64,000 bases of DNA from the NCBI GenBank assembly GCA_023846275.1, contig CM043878.1:10299501-10363500 (forward strand). Direction: 5' to 3'. Positions within the stretch are counted from its first letter, which is position 1, and each line of letters begins with the position of its first letter. The stretch is from Vanilla planifolia (taxonomy: Eukaryota > Streptophyta > Magnoliopsida > Asparagales > Orchidaceae). This document shows positions 1 through 14,300 of this stretch, one piece after another. The notes below the pieces were generated by a model, which was given only the letters and a program-made list of their open reading frames with translations, was not told the origin of the DNA and ran no database searches. The translations under genes and the position numbers were made by a program.

Positions 1-1901
1 TCAATTTTTATGCTCATTTAGTCTGACAAATCGATAGACAATTTGATCAAACTATAGGATGATTTAATCAAGATAGGATTGTCCATCGAATAATCTGATG
101 GTCATCTGATGAAACATATGAATGTGAAAACTTTAAATTGAAGTTTGTAAAAAGCCATTTGATATATGAAAAGTTCTTAGAAAGCTTTTTAATGTGATTT
201 ACACATGTTCTTGATTTCATTGATGTGTTCCTAATACCTCGTGATTATTATAATTGATTCATAATTTACACCAAATAAAAATGACTCCAAAAAACTCATT
301 CGATTAACCATTTCATCATCATGAATGCCTTGCCAAATTTTGGTCAAACTTCATGTATGAGCCAATTATGTTCTCTCCAAACATTTTGGCCATGAGTTTA
401 TCAAGTTACAACCTAAGCCCCAATTGATTTTGCCAATTTCGCTAAAGAGACATGAAAACACTTAATAAAAAAATATTAGATCACAAATAAGATTATTTTG
501 TTATCATAAAACTAACCACATAAAGGCTAGAGGTTCAACAAGGCTAGCAAAGCTTGATTTGTCAATCCAATTTTAAACTTTTATTTTTTTTAATTTCTTT
601 TTCTTCAACTAACTTACCCCATGTTAGGTGGACAATTTCAAGTTAAGAGGACATGTTTTAATTTGCAACTCTTCCTTTTCTTTAATTCTTGATCACAAAG
701 GGCTCCTTTAGTTGACCTCTTATCCTTTGCTAGTCTCCAAAGTCTTTGTTTTAATGGATAAGAAACACTCCAATTTGCCCTCAATTTTAATTGAAGGATT
801 AGATCAGCTTAAGTGTTGACCATGTTCACATTACCGATTCAAAATATCAGTGAATTTGTTTAGAAGACATAATAAAATTTGTTGTCCTTTGGGTTGGTTG
901 AACAATAATTTTTTTATCAAAGTGATTTTCTTATCTTGGTACTCCTTTTCTATCCAATAAGTGAAGACATAACAATCTTCTAAAAGATGATTGATTAACT
1001 TATGATATGGGAAATAATTTAGGTTGTGTTGTCCACATTCCTTGGCCTCCATAACTCTAGCAATTTCAAGTTTCTAGATTCCAAGACATGAAAGAAGATC
1101 ATCACCATGTTGTCCTAAAAGAATAGGTATTGCTCTTTCTCTCTTCAATGGTTGGCAATGACCTTTCACCATTCAGCCATTTCCATGACCTAACACAAAT
1201 TTAGTTCGCTGGGTAAAAAGGCGTTCTTTCTATCAACCTTCTTAAACTCAAAGAATTCCTGATTTGAATTTTCCATTTAATTTGATGAGCTCGGGTACAA
1301 TGATTTTTTCAAACCTTGTCATTCCATCTATCAGCTACTAAAATCTCTAATGCATAGAAATGGAGTCAACCATATGCCATCATTCAATAGCAGTAGACCA
1401 ACAGCATGGAGCTAATTTAATAGTTGCTCAGACCTGACACCAAGATTCTTCTATCTAGAGATGAACTTGGTAATATATTCGCCTGTTCATCATTTCTCTT
1501 TCGCCAACTCGTCTATGGTAAATTTTTTGAAGTGTTGTGATTAATGTCTCCAACTTGCTGAAGAGCACCATCCAAAATCCAGTCCTTAGTCAAGACATTA
1601 ATAAACTATCTTTTTTTCAATTCAATGTTGCCAAACATAGCCTTGGATTGTACCTCTACTTTGGGCTAACGATGTCATGGAAAAAGTGCAGCTCTGGAAT
1701 CATGTAACACTTGAGGTACTGCACTTAACTTAATATTCTTTTGTGGCAGTAGTGAAACCACTGAAATTAAAATTCTTGACAAATTGTTTGGTTCTTGGCA
1801 CTATTTATCAAAAAATGATATACCAACGAACAAATTCAGCATTAAATTTTGATAAATATCTAGGACTTCTAAAGTACATTAAAAAAAATCCAACAAAAAA
1901 G
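1..1901. other. AT-rich sequence downstream of the AGL6-like exon 7
   Basis: No convincing coding sequence on either strand. If the last MADS exon lies inside the window it should be here, but I found no segment encoding a GWVL-like tail with a suitable acceptor. It may lie left of position 1. Confidence 0.5.
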
Positions 1902-1962
1902 TTAGATCTTGCTCAACTTCAATAGATTAGAGGCTGGTTGATGCAATGTGAAAGAGGCATAC

Positions 1963-2096
1963 CCAATTTGAAGAATGGGTTCTGCATCCATGGCATTGGG
2001 ATAAGTAGCATGTGTAGGGAATGAACCAGTTGCAATTACAGTATTAGAAGCCCAGGTTCCCTGCACACCTCTCATGGATCCACCTTCAGTCCCGAG
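1963..2096 (-). CDS. AGL6-like: AGL6-like exon 7 (C-terminal region)
   Basis: 134-nt exon with acceptor TTTGTTGCAG, separated from exon 6 by a 77-bp intron. It starts [17 protein letters not shown] and ends with [11 protein letters not shown], the AGL6 motif I. I end it at TGG|GTATGC, the place where AGL6 and SEP genes usually carry their last intron. The alternative is no splice here: the frame then continues YASFTLHQPASN and stops at 1902-1904. The upstream end is firm; the downstream end is less so. Confidence 0.8.
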
Positions 2097-5000
2097 CTGC
2101 AACAAACCAAATATGGTCAGGTGACCACAGCATTGAGATGACTGGAAATAACTTCAGAATCGTTTGGTAGAACCTCATGTTTAAGTTGCTTGTTAATATC
2201 ACCAAGATGATGCTCCTGGTAAGATATCCAAAATGCAAATTAAAAACTTCAATACAAGTGTAAAAGTATCATCACAAAGTTTCTTATGCATATTTCCAGT
2301 TCTCATTCAGAATTGTCCATGTATGAGAACAACATAAACGTCAAAAGTACTCTCAACTCAATAATCATTAATATGCCCTCCAAAATACCTAGATTGCGCC
2401 TCATGGTGAATAAATGCTGTTTGGTACATAACTGCCAAAAGCTATGGTCCCAGTCAAAGAAATAATACATCTTTACATTTCACAATATAAAACTTCAAAA
2501 TGACAAAAAAAGAGGTTCTGCAAAGCTTCATATATTAATGCAGCAATCAATTTTGTAATAAACAAAAGAGTAGATCAATTGTCTTGGAACCTTTAAATTT
2601 GACTTTAGATGTGGTGGATGCATCTAAATATAAGAAGGTTATTAAATCAAAACAAGGTAATATGAGTTGTACAGTCTTCATATCATAGTCAATAGCACCC
2701 AAGATGGAAACTAAATGAGTTGGGCTTCCAAGAAGACCCACAAGACTATTCAAATAAAACCCCTCACAAGTAAAGTTAAATTGATATAAGCTTAGATTTT
2801 ACATTACTTGAGAATCCATTTAAATTTATTTAGATTTTTACTAATCACTAAAATGTCAAAATATACAGTAAAAACCATTAAAAACTATGAAGTGCTAGTA
2901 GTTCCTTAGTAATGATAACTTCAAGTGAGACTAAATGAACACTCTATATAAGTAAATTTAATAAATGGTATAACCCCTCTAAATCTTTAAAATATATGAA
3001 TTTCTAAAGTAAGATTTAAACAAATTTTGACGTTTTATTAAAAACAAATTTGAATCACTCAATAAACACTCCAACCCAAGATTCCTAGGATAGCCATCAA
3101 CAAGGAAACCCTTACAAAAAAATAAAGCTAGGTCACCCAATCTCTTTAATTTTTAGTGCATGATCAATTTTAATACATGCCAATAATTGGATAGAGCATA
3201 AAAAGGATACTTTAGCAAATCATTTGTAATCTAATAAAAAAAAATTCATTTAAATAGATGATAATGCTATCTTTAAGGAGAAAAATACACAAGGTTAATT
3301 GTTAGATTCAAATTTGAAGAATACTCAATCATATAAATATAGAATTACAAATAAAATAAAACAATAGATTATTTATTGTGATTTATCTTCCCTCTTCTCT
3401 TTCCTAACCCATTATCCTCATATTGCCAACCTCAAGTGGGCTATTGGTCAGTGACCACCTCTTTAGTTACCACAAAGTATATTGTTGTAGAGATGGGGAT
3501 TTGGGAAATTATATAGAAACTTGTATTAGAAAATCTAGAGGATAAGATTAGAGTGTTAGAAAGAAAAAGGAGTTAGATACTCACAAGTTAAGATTATTTC
3601 AATAAAATAACTGTGAGGTAAAAGAACCCTTGTTTCTCTTGGGTCCTCCCACTGAATTGGGTCACAACCATCATGGCTTAATTGCACGAGCTGTTAGAGC
3701 TTGAGTAGGGGTTACTATTACTACTACTAACTCCAGGGTTCGCCATAATGCTAGTTGATTTGCCCTATGTAGCAAGTGTACAAGTTATTGCCATTGTAAG
3801 TAGATCCAAATTCATTTTGATGTCGGTTCTCAAGCAAATTTGTACAAGAGATTGAAGAGGAATCCTTAAAGCATTGAACCAGAATAACTTAAGTTCAAGC
3901 TCATAGACTCTAATGATTGAGCACCAACAAATGCGTTTAGGAGCCAAGGCCTCGAGCACCAGCATTGAATGCAAGTGTTGGGGTCTCAATGGTTTAGCCT
4001 CAAACACTTGCTAGTTTGTCAATTCTCAAGTGTTGGGATCCCGAGGGTGTCTCCAGGGGTCTCAAAGGAGTTACCCATTGCAAGATGCAAAGTGCTAGAA
4101 ACTTTTGATTTTGTCAATTCTCCAGATAAGCTCACAAATGATCCAACAGTTAGGAAGATGAGTTGTAACTGACACCAAGTTTGTTGAAAGCATCGAGGAA
4201 GAGGATTCCATAGAACTCCCAATGTTAACAAGCATCTAATGAACCTCACTATTGGCAGTTAAACCCAAATGACTATGGCATCATGGTAAAGATTGCCAAG
4301 ATGTGGCATATCCTTGGGTCTCAATTATATCGATGCCCGTTTGTCTCGTCAAGTCATCAAGTTAGCAACCATGGTCTTCTCGAGGGATTTCAAGGTAGAG
4401 TTTCTAGAGTACCCTTGCCTTCCACCACAAATGACGTTATGATTTACTCAGAGGCCTTATCTATGATTTTGAGCACTAATAATAGCAAGACCTAATCATC
4501 CCTTTCAACTCAAGTTGAGGTAGCAATACATGGCCCAACAAGATCATCTAGCAATACATTGCCCATACTACTAAAGACAACCCTCCAACAAACTCTCAGA
4601 TTAAGGCTTTCAAAGCCCTATACACTGAGGGCATGTGATTGTTGTGATCCTCATCGAATTTGTAGAAATTTGTTTGGTCCTAATTCTTCCTTAATTTGTA
4701 GAAAATTGTTTGGTCCTAATTCTTCCTTGAAAGCAGCTTAAACTTTTGAAACAATCCCTCCATGTTTATCATTGCCAATAGTTCTTCATGTGATGCATTC
4801 AAGAGAGTTTCGAAGTGTCAAGCTTGGTAGCCTCGAGGGTAATTATCCCCTCATGAGGTCTTCCAAGGGAAGTTTTTTGTTGACCTTCTGCCACATCTGC
4901 CCATGCTTAATGAGCCTTGGAGGCTAAGACTTCCTTTCCAACTTCTAATTAAGGGAAGGAAGAATTTCTCATCAATAATAAAACAAATAACCTTGTTAAA

Positions 5001-8000
5001 TATTTCTTATGAAGACCATATGGGATACCTAATGAGATCCTTTTGGAAGTCCTCAGGATAAAGCGACCTAAAGAGGGCCACTCAAGTGAGGCATGAATCC
5101 TCCCAGCCCACTTCCTTTAAGGCATCCTTGAAACATTGAAGGAAGGTTCAAAATGGCTTAAAATAGTACTGTTTCAAACCAATGAGGAACTCAAAAACCA
5201 TTTTAGGTCTAAACTAGTAAAGAAAGAAAGAACTTGCCATTTGAGTTGCTTGAAAGAGTAAATAAATATGAGAGATAACTTTTAAAACCATTCAAAGGTT
5301 GTGTCCTTGAGAAGAGTGGAGAAGACCTTGCATTCTACATGTCCAAAGATGACATGCAAAGGGATGACGATCTTGAATTCCTTGAGGAAGATGTATAAAT
5401 CTAAGCTGCTATAGACAAAAGAGGAGTTTAGAAACTAAAGCTTTTGAGGGATAAGTGTAGAGAGGATCTCCTCTAAAAAGGGAAGCCTCCTCAATGATGA
5501 GTGGGCTGTGTCCATAAGACCAAAGTAGGTGGGATTCCTCCTTGGGATGGGAGAGGAGTCCTTAAGGAGCATTGAGGAATGAAGCTTGGGGTACCACAAG
5601 ACCAAATTCAAGACAAAAAAGAGCTTAAGAAGAGTGAGAGCCAAAGAGCCCTACACCATAAGATAATTATGGAACACTTAAAACATGAAGTTGTGAAGTA
5701 TGAAGTAGAGGATTTGTGGAAACGGAGGACAAGTCAATCCAATGATAGCAAGGAAAAGGGCTTCTGAGAGTGGTTTAGAGATGTCTCCCTCCAGAGAGCA
5801 ATTAAATTAGCTCTAAACTACTCCACTATTAGCATAAGAAAAGTAAAGAGCATCTTGGAGAAGTGGTTTGGTGACATCTCTCTCCAAGGAACAACTAAAC
5901 TAATTCTATGTTGCTCCATTATAAAAGTAGAAAAAGTAAAGAGGTATTCAAAAGTGTTCCATCTATTGTTAAAACAAATGGAAAATATTGCTAAAGGATG
6001 AAGGAGAAGGTTCAAAGACATGAAAGGGTTAGGACAGAGGTGCATGAACCCTTGCCAACTGTTTGCCCTAGGTTTCGATGGGACTCTCTTTTTGGGAAGA
6101 ATTTTGTGCTCTCCTGATTCTCCATTCCAACTTGCTCACTAATTCCAACATATAACATAAAAAAATATTGAAGAAATGGGATTTTGAAAAATTAGATAAA
6201 AACTTATTTGTATTAGAGAATCTGAAAGATGAGATTACAATATTAGAAAGAAGAGGGAGCTAGACCATCACAAGTTAAAGATTGCTCTATGGAAATAAGT
6301 GTGAAGTAAGACTCCCTTGTTTCTCTTGAGCCCTCTCCTTGAATTAGATGTTAAAGGTCTTTTTACAATTGTTAGACATGTCCTTGCTTTCTTTGATTGT
6401 GGGAAACATTACCATGTTCCTAACTTAATTATTCGAATGTGTGGAGGGGAGTTACCACCATCATAGCTTAATTGCACATGTCGTTAATGCTTGGGTGGGA
6501 GTTATTATTGTTATTGGTAACTCCAAGGTTCACCTTAATATTGCTTGCTTCACCTTGACAAACAAATGTAACAGTTACTATCTTTACAAGTAAATCCAAG
6601 GTCACCTTGATGTCGATTCATGAGCAAATGTGTATAGAAGCCTAAAGAGGAATTCTTGCACAATTGAACAAGAATAACTTGGGTTTAAGACCATGGACTC
6701 CAACAATTGAACGTCGGGCATATGTCTCTAGGAGCCAAGGCCTTGAGCACTACCTTTGAACACCAGCCTTGAGCAATGGGTTTAGAGTCTACCATTGAAT
6801 GCCTCTTCGCAAATGTTTTCCACATTAGTGCTTTTGGATCGATGGTTGTGATTAACTAAATAAATTCTTATATCCTCACAATAAAACATCACAACGAAAA
6901 TTTCCAACAGCTGGATGTCATCTATTCTTCAAGGAGATAGCCTAGCAATATCTAAAGGCCACATCTAATCTATAGTATGAAAAAGGGAGAAATTTTGATG
7001 GAAAGGCAAGAAAGGGTGCAATGAACTAGAATGAAATGGACTCAAAGAGTTAAGCTTTGGCTAAAATGCTACTTGAAATATCCCTTTCTTATCCACTTCA
7101 AGCCTCCCTTTCTCTAGTTATATCCCACATAAATTTGAGAGTGAAGCAGAAAGATGTCTAAGGCACTTGTAAGATTCAAAAACAAGTTTGATCATTATTT
7201 TGGCTTATGCAAGTTAGGAGTTTAGAAAACAACTTCAACAAATAACTAATCTTTCCTCTCTTATAATTCATGTTCATTTGGTTTAATTGGTTCAACTATA
7301 GGCTCTATTTATACGGAATGAACCTTCATTAGACATGATTTTCAATTATTAAAATATAATTGCTTTTATTTAAATCGATCAAATTGATGAAATTACTTTA
7401 AACAGTTCAAACAAATTTATAAGACATTAACAAAAACTTCGTAAACATGAAACCAGCAAGCCTAACTTAGTGAAAGGAGTTGCCTGGTTCTAAAGCATGG
7501 TGTTGTGGTTGAGTTAAAGTTGACACTTCATGAGTTTCGTTAAGTGCACCTAAAAGCCAAAGAACTTTCAAACCACTTAAGCATATGCCAAACAATTAAA
7601 AAATTTATTCAGGTTCTCAACATAATGATAAATTGTCAGATCATAGGCTTGAACACGATGAACTGCAGTTGATTGAACTTAGTTTAATCAGCAGGTCAAG
7701 TTCAATTTTAATAACATAGGAATTAAATAAGGTAATAAACAAATCCTAGTACTTGTGAAGCAAACTTGATGAATCGAACTGATAAAAAGCCTTTTGCGGG
7801 CTTTCTTAGACTAATGACAGAGCACAATTTAAAGTCACATAACACTTAGGTCTTGAGTCCAAACAGGACCATTGAATGAAAACAGTTCTTAAAATAATGA
7901 AAGAGTACACTTTGAAGTCACACAATACTTAGGTCTTAAGCATAGGGGTGATTGAAAAATAAAACAATATGAAAATATACCATAAAACTAAGTATAAAGA

Positions 8001-11000
8001 AATTTCTCAAAATAAAAATAAAACAAAATCAATCAGATCAATAAAATGCATCTCAAAAAAACAAGAGAGAAAGTCTTTAGCAAAACAGTACTTGTTTAGG
8101 CCACATCCTTATCACATGGAACATAAGCAAACTAAATCAATGGCATGGGCATTCATGTCAAACATGGGTATCAAAGTAGTTTTATTTTTCATCATCACAA
8201 ACATAAATATGCAATACTCAATAAAATGGCACTCCCATTTACAAGTGAGCTATTATCCTAATAAGATAATAAAAGTATATTAACCAGCTCTAAACTTCAA
8301 ATTTACAATAAAAAAACCAAGATTTCCACCATGTGGAATTGATTACTTGAATCCGCTAGTTTTATTTTCTTCCATGCATTAACAACTCTTAATTAATATC
8401 TAAATATCTCAAGTTTTTTTAAATTGTCACATCAGATTTTGTTTGATCTTCTTCATCTATTCATAAAATAAACTTCTAATAACTCAAATTTTTTTATTTT
8501 GACACAACATCCCATAATTAATATGTCAAAACCATATAAAAAATTCTCCCTAAGCTTATTACCTTTTTTTCGTATCCATTGGATATAATACAAAAATTTT
8601 TACTAGATCATTTGCTATATTCTTTCTTAGGGTGCATTTATAACTTCATCCTGCATCAATATAGCAAATGGACCACCAGAAACATCAATATCTTCTCCTA
8701 GGTTATTGGTTTTTGGAAAACCAATATCAAAGAAAAGAATTATATTCTCAAAAATCTTTACATGGAGCACCCTTACAAGTCACACCTGCTAGATGCCCAG
8801 AAAAGGTTACAAAATTCATATCCATGTTTCTTCTATTAACTGATTGTCTTGAACCTCACCTCAAATTCCACAACTATCTGAAATTCTGTAAATTCCTCAT
8901 CATTCATATCAGTGCTGCTTTATTTCAAAATTATTGCACCGTGAGTTTTATCTATTTGAAGGCTTTGAAACAAATGAATCAATAATTATGAATGATTCAA
9001 AGCTTTATAAAGTCTTCACTAATGTAACTAAAGGTTATCTTTTTGGTGTGGTGTGCAATGGTGCATTTTAATTCCATAAAAATGTTTCATTGTCAAATTG
9101 GATTGAAGAAGCTCTGTTCAACGTTTTATGCATATGTATGCATGTGAATTCATGGATTATAATCTATATAAGATGTTAAATGGTTGATGTTGAAACTCTT
9201 TTATCTTCCTATGGAAAATTGAAACCAATGAAAACTTGATTTTCATCCTCTTGTTGTCAAAACATCTGGTTGTAAACAGGCTACCAAGAAAATTAGGAAA
9301 TTATGCAAAATATAACTTAGAAATTGTACAATATCAAAACAATAAGATCCAAAGATATTGAATGAAATGGACAACTTTGATTTGTTCTATGGCCAAAACA
9401 TCTCTTTCAAAACTGAATAAAGGTTACAATAAGAATACAATGAGATCAATAATATTTGATGGCACTAAATGTTAACCTGAGAAGCCCAATCAAAAAAGTA
9501 GAACAAGTGTTATACTATAAATGAGATGGCAAAAAGGTTTGTAGCTTGTGGAAAAGACATTTAACTTATGACCAATAGCCACCATCCAATCTTAAATTTA
9601 AATTAATCAATAAGCTATCATAGCTTAAATCAATCTAGTCATATCATAACCAATCTAAACTAAACTTAAATATGTTTAAAACCTAGGATCCAAATTATGT
9701 TCAAACATCTACTTTCAACTGGAAAGGAATAGGTAATACAAAGTAGCTTGCACTATAAAAAGTATTGCTAATTCAGTAGTATAATGAAAAGAACAGTTCT
9801 AGTGAAGAAAATTCAATAGTTTTGACTTATCTTGCAGAACATGCATGATTTTATGATAAACTTACTTTCTTCTTTAACTCTTCCATTTGTTCCAGCATTA
9901 TCTCCGTCTGCATTTTTGACATTGTAAATTCTTAGAGTAGGCATTATACTTATTAACAGGATCTTAAACACAAAGAAAAAGAAAAAGAATTTCTTTAGTC
10001 TTGAATAACCAAGATGCCATAAACAAAAAAGAATGAACTGAATGAAATAAACAGGACATAATAAGCATGTTCTGCAGAAATCCTACTGAGATATTTTTAT
10101 TAGTCAATATCCCATATATTTCAAGCTTAGCCATTGTGCAATCTGGTATAGTTGGGCTGATTTTATGGATTTTAAAGAAATCAAAAGAAGCAGATTATAC
10201 AAATTTTATCTTGTGTCTCTGGGAATCTTTGCTGCTGTGCTTTTGTGATCTTTGTGTTGCTTCTGCACATATCTACAGATAGGTATGAGCCCGCCCAACA
10301 TTGGATGCTCTTTAGTCCTTCAAACCCTAACTTAAAACTTTATGATAAGTTTAAAATTGAAGTAAATGGTAGGCAAATGACTGATAGTCTGATGACAATC
10401 ACAGTTGTTATTAGCAGCAAGGAGAATTTAGCGTAATATTTTTGCGGATTATCCACTTCAGCACTTGAATATCTCTTATAGGCTACTGGACACCAAATTG
10501 CGTCATTTTGTCTGATATTCACGTTTCATATAGCCATACTTTTTCTCAGTCTCATGAATCATATTTCCCTTGCACTTTCCCAATTAAGAGCTGACTTTCA
10601 AATGCCAAACTTTATACCAACTCTCTTTTAAATATCCAACTCTTGTCACCAACTCATCCTTTGTTCTTCAAGTGTACCACTAGAGATGGTTGATAAAATG
10701 AATAACAAAATGCTACCATTATGATGAACAAATTCCTTAGCGTCCTTTTGGGATTCCTCAACCTTGTTAGTTTAAGTAAAAAGTTTATCTAATGATTTGC
10801 ACAGTTGTACTTCACAAAGAGGTTTTCAATCAAGGCATCTTATTTTACAAGGATTACTATGCTCCAATCAAGGGAAATGATGCCCAGTCAAAAAAGATAT
10901 TTGATGATGAATGGAAGATCTTGAATAAAATGGTCATCAACCATATCATACAATTGTTCGAAAACTCTGAATTCTCTCTTGTGCCTAATGAAACTTCTGC

Positions 11001-11306
11001 TTATTCTGATTGGAAGAAGTTAAAAAAAATTCATTAAAAAAGATGACAAGTAATAAGTCTTTTTTGAATAGAAAAATTGCTGATTTGATGCACAAAGATG
11101 ATACCTCCATGGTGGCCATCTCTAAGCAAATTTCAAGGCTTGATAAATCAACTAGTTTCTATGAAGATGATGATTGAGAATGAAGTTCAAGCACTTCTAA
11201 GTTCCATGTGAGGTAATTGGGAGGACCTATCGTGACTATCAACAACCTTGCATTGGGTGGAGTGTTTGCCATGAGGTAAGTCATGGATAGCTTGCTATGA
11301 AGAAAC

Positions 11307-11356
<50 letters not shown>

Positions 11357-14300
11357 GCAAAGGAATAAAAAGAAAATAAAGATAAAAGAAATTCTTCTTC
11401 TTATTCTAGCTATCCGTTCTTTTCTTATTCTATCTCTTATACTTCTTTTTCTTCTTATCCTTCATATTCTCTTTGCTCTTATTCTTTTCTTCTTTTTCAT
11501 CTTCATATTCTAATTCTTCTCTTATTCTTATTCCTTTTCTTATTACTAATATTTGCATTGTTCAACTTCTTATTTGTCTTCTTGCTCTCTTTTCTTCTTC
11601 TTCTTCAATCCTAATGCATATATATATATACAAATGGTCCAATAAGAGCAAGAATTTTTAAGAACATTTGAGGAAGAGCTACCTTTATTATTGAAAGTTG
11701 GGGTAGAGACAAACATAGAGAACATAAAGCTTTAGAAATTTCAAGGGGAGATCCAAATATAAAAGAAAACTAGTTTTCATTCATTGCAACAAAGAAGCTC
11801 ATGTGAAAAAGAACTATAAACTTTTCAAGAAGAAGAAGAAAGAATAAGATTATCAGATGAAAACTTCGTGATTTTTTCAATAAAAGAGTGTCTACATGTT
11901 ACACTAAATCAAATCGAGTGGGTTGTAGACACAAAAGCTTCTTATCATACACCTAACAAAGAATTGTTCACTTCACATCAAACAAAAAATTTTAATATAG
12001 TGAGGATGCGTAACATCAATTCTTCTAATATTATAGATATTGATGAAATGTGCATTACCACCAACATGAGATATAAGCTAATAATGCAAGATGAGATACA
12101 AATTCCTGAATTGCAACTACATCTTATATCTATTTTTATTTTGGATGGGCAAAGAAATGAAAACTACCTCAACAAAGGTGCTTCGAAACTTACCAAAGGA
12201 TCAGTCCAAAGGAAAATTAGACTACATCTTGTACAAGATAGCGACAAGCATAACTAAGTGATTGCATGCAATTGAAGGTGATTTATCTCTTAATATATGG
12301 CATAAAAGACTTGGGTATGTCAGAAAAAAAGGGAATGCAAAATTAAAAAAAGTCATCGTCATCAATTCCCTATTACATGTGTACATTTAAATCCTAATGT
12401 TTTTTGTTTTCCAATAAAACAATACATAATTTTATTTAATAGAACATTACAAAAAAAGTTTAAGAGATTTTATCTTATATATTTTAATGTTTATGATTCT
12501 TTTGAAGTATAATCTATTAGTAAAAACAAATATTATCATTTTTATAGATGATGCTTACCAAAAAAATTCGGGTCTATCAATTGAGATCTAAAAATAATAT
12601 TTCAAATTTTTCTATAATTTATTTTCAAGTTCGAGAAAGAAATAGATAGAAAGCTGAAACGCTTTAACATAGACAACATTGATTAGTATACTTCAAAGAC
12701 ATTCAAAGCTTAATGCATTAATACATACAATTTGGTATGAGAAGACAATTACCACTACTCTTTAACACAATGATGTGGTTTATAGAATGAATAACATAAT
12801 AGTATAGAAAATTCTAAACATGTTAAGGCTGGCAAAACTTCCCAAGCAATTTTGGGGAAAAGTCGTATGTAAAGTATCTTCATTAGCAAGTCCCCTATAT
12901 TTTCTTTGCAAGGAGATAATCCAAAAAGTGTTCGATAAGGCAAGGATAACTCTTATTCTTATTTGAAACTATTTGGATGCAAGGCACTTATGCATGTAGC
13001 CAAGGAAGATATAAGAAAACTCGATAAGGCTATTCCCCATGTATTTGTAGGATACATAGATGATGAATTCGGCTATATATTAATGGAAACTTGAAACGAA
13101 GATCCTTCATAAAGAAAGTGAAAACTACATTTATAAGCTAACCAGACATAATGGTGATCCAGACTAGCTTGGATGACATTGTTTGTGCACTTAACTATTT
13201 TTCTACAATTAATGTGCCCATATTTGCCTATCATCTAACTGCTCAACTCCGTGTGCCCAAAGCTAGCATTTCTTTGGACCAAGCTACTGCTCTTACTGCT
13301 CCTGTAATAGAAACTGAGATTAGAAAGACTATACTCTCTACAAGCATTAACAAGGCCCCAAGGGTAGATGGCAATACTAGATCTATTCTTCGCACCTACT
13401 GGGATGTTACATATATCAATATAATCAGAGCAACTCACTAGGTTTTTACCACCAAACAAATGCCTATAAGATGACAAGATACACTTATTGTTTTGATTCC
13501 TAAGAAATAGGATGCTGATCATCCTAGACACTACAAACCTATTAACTTGTGCAACTTCATCTACAAAGTGGTGGCCAAACTTCTTGCCAATAGATTATAA
13601 CTAGTTCTCCCACACATCACAACATTGGAACAAGACATTCATTCCTAGTAAATCTATCTACAACAATATATTTTTTGCTCAGAAGATATCACATTCTCTT
13701 AACCATTCTACCTCAAACAAAGGACTTAGGGCAATTAAAATTGACATGGAGCAAGCTTTTAACAAAATTATATGGGATTTTCTTATTCATCTCCTTCAGC
13801 ACTTCGACTTTTTTGGTATTTGGATCACCTAGATATGGAATTCTATGTAATAGCCATCACCTACATCGGATCACAACGAAGTGCAAACTTTGTCAAGGAT
13901 GTCCCCTATCTCCTTATCTTTTTGCTATCATGTCTGAGTACCTCTCGTGATTCACTATCATGAAATGAATTCGAACCGTTGGAAAGATTAGTCGTTCAAC
14001 TCCATGTGTCACACATCTTTTTGTTGATGACGTAATGCTCTACGGTATAGCTACTTTAATTTTTGTATTCTCCAAAAGAATATTTATCTCATACCAAGAA
14101 GTCTCGGGCAAAAGGTTAACTTATCAAAATCTAGTATTATATTCAGTAAAAAGATGCTCCACCTACACAAGAAAATGATCACAAATAAGTTTGGGATCAA
14201 GCAAGCAAATCACATTAAATACCTTGGTTTCCCTATCCCTTGTAACAAGCTTATTGTTGTGGACTTCACCTTCATTACTTAAACAGTGACAAATACAATC

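Larger units (their letters stand above)
2216..9865 (-). other. AGL6-like intron 5 (7.65 kb)
   Basis: Intron between the 42-nt exons 5 and 6. It holds a pair of diverged direct repeats (about 3484-3990 and 6166-6810) and a small 36-bp tandem duplication. The rest (2216-3480, 6811-9865) is AT-rich with no recognisable domain. Confidence 0.8.

Noticed and set aside
1380-1420. Minus-strand SMLLVYCY and stop as a candidate MADS last exon
   Set aside because: Similarity to the FMLGWVL tail is a few residues only, there is no good acceptor, and a stop precedes it in the same frame.
1690-1735. Minus-strand acceptor GTGCAG followed by TACCTCAAG as a last exon
   Set aside because: In the phase left by exon 7 it stops after six codons and lacks any AGL6 tail motif.
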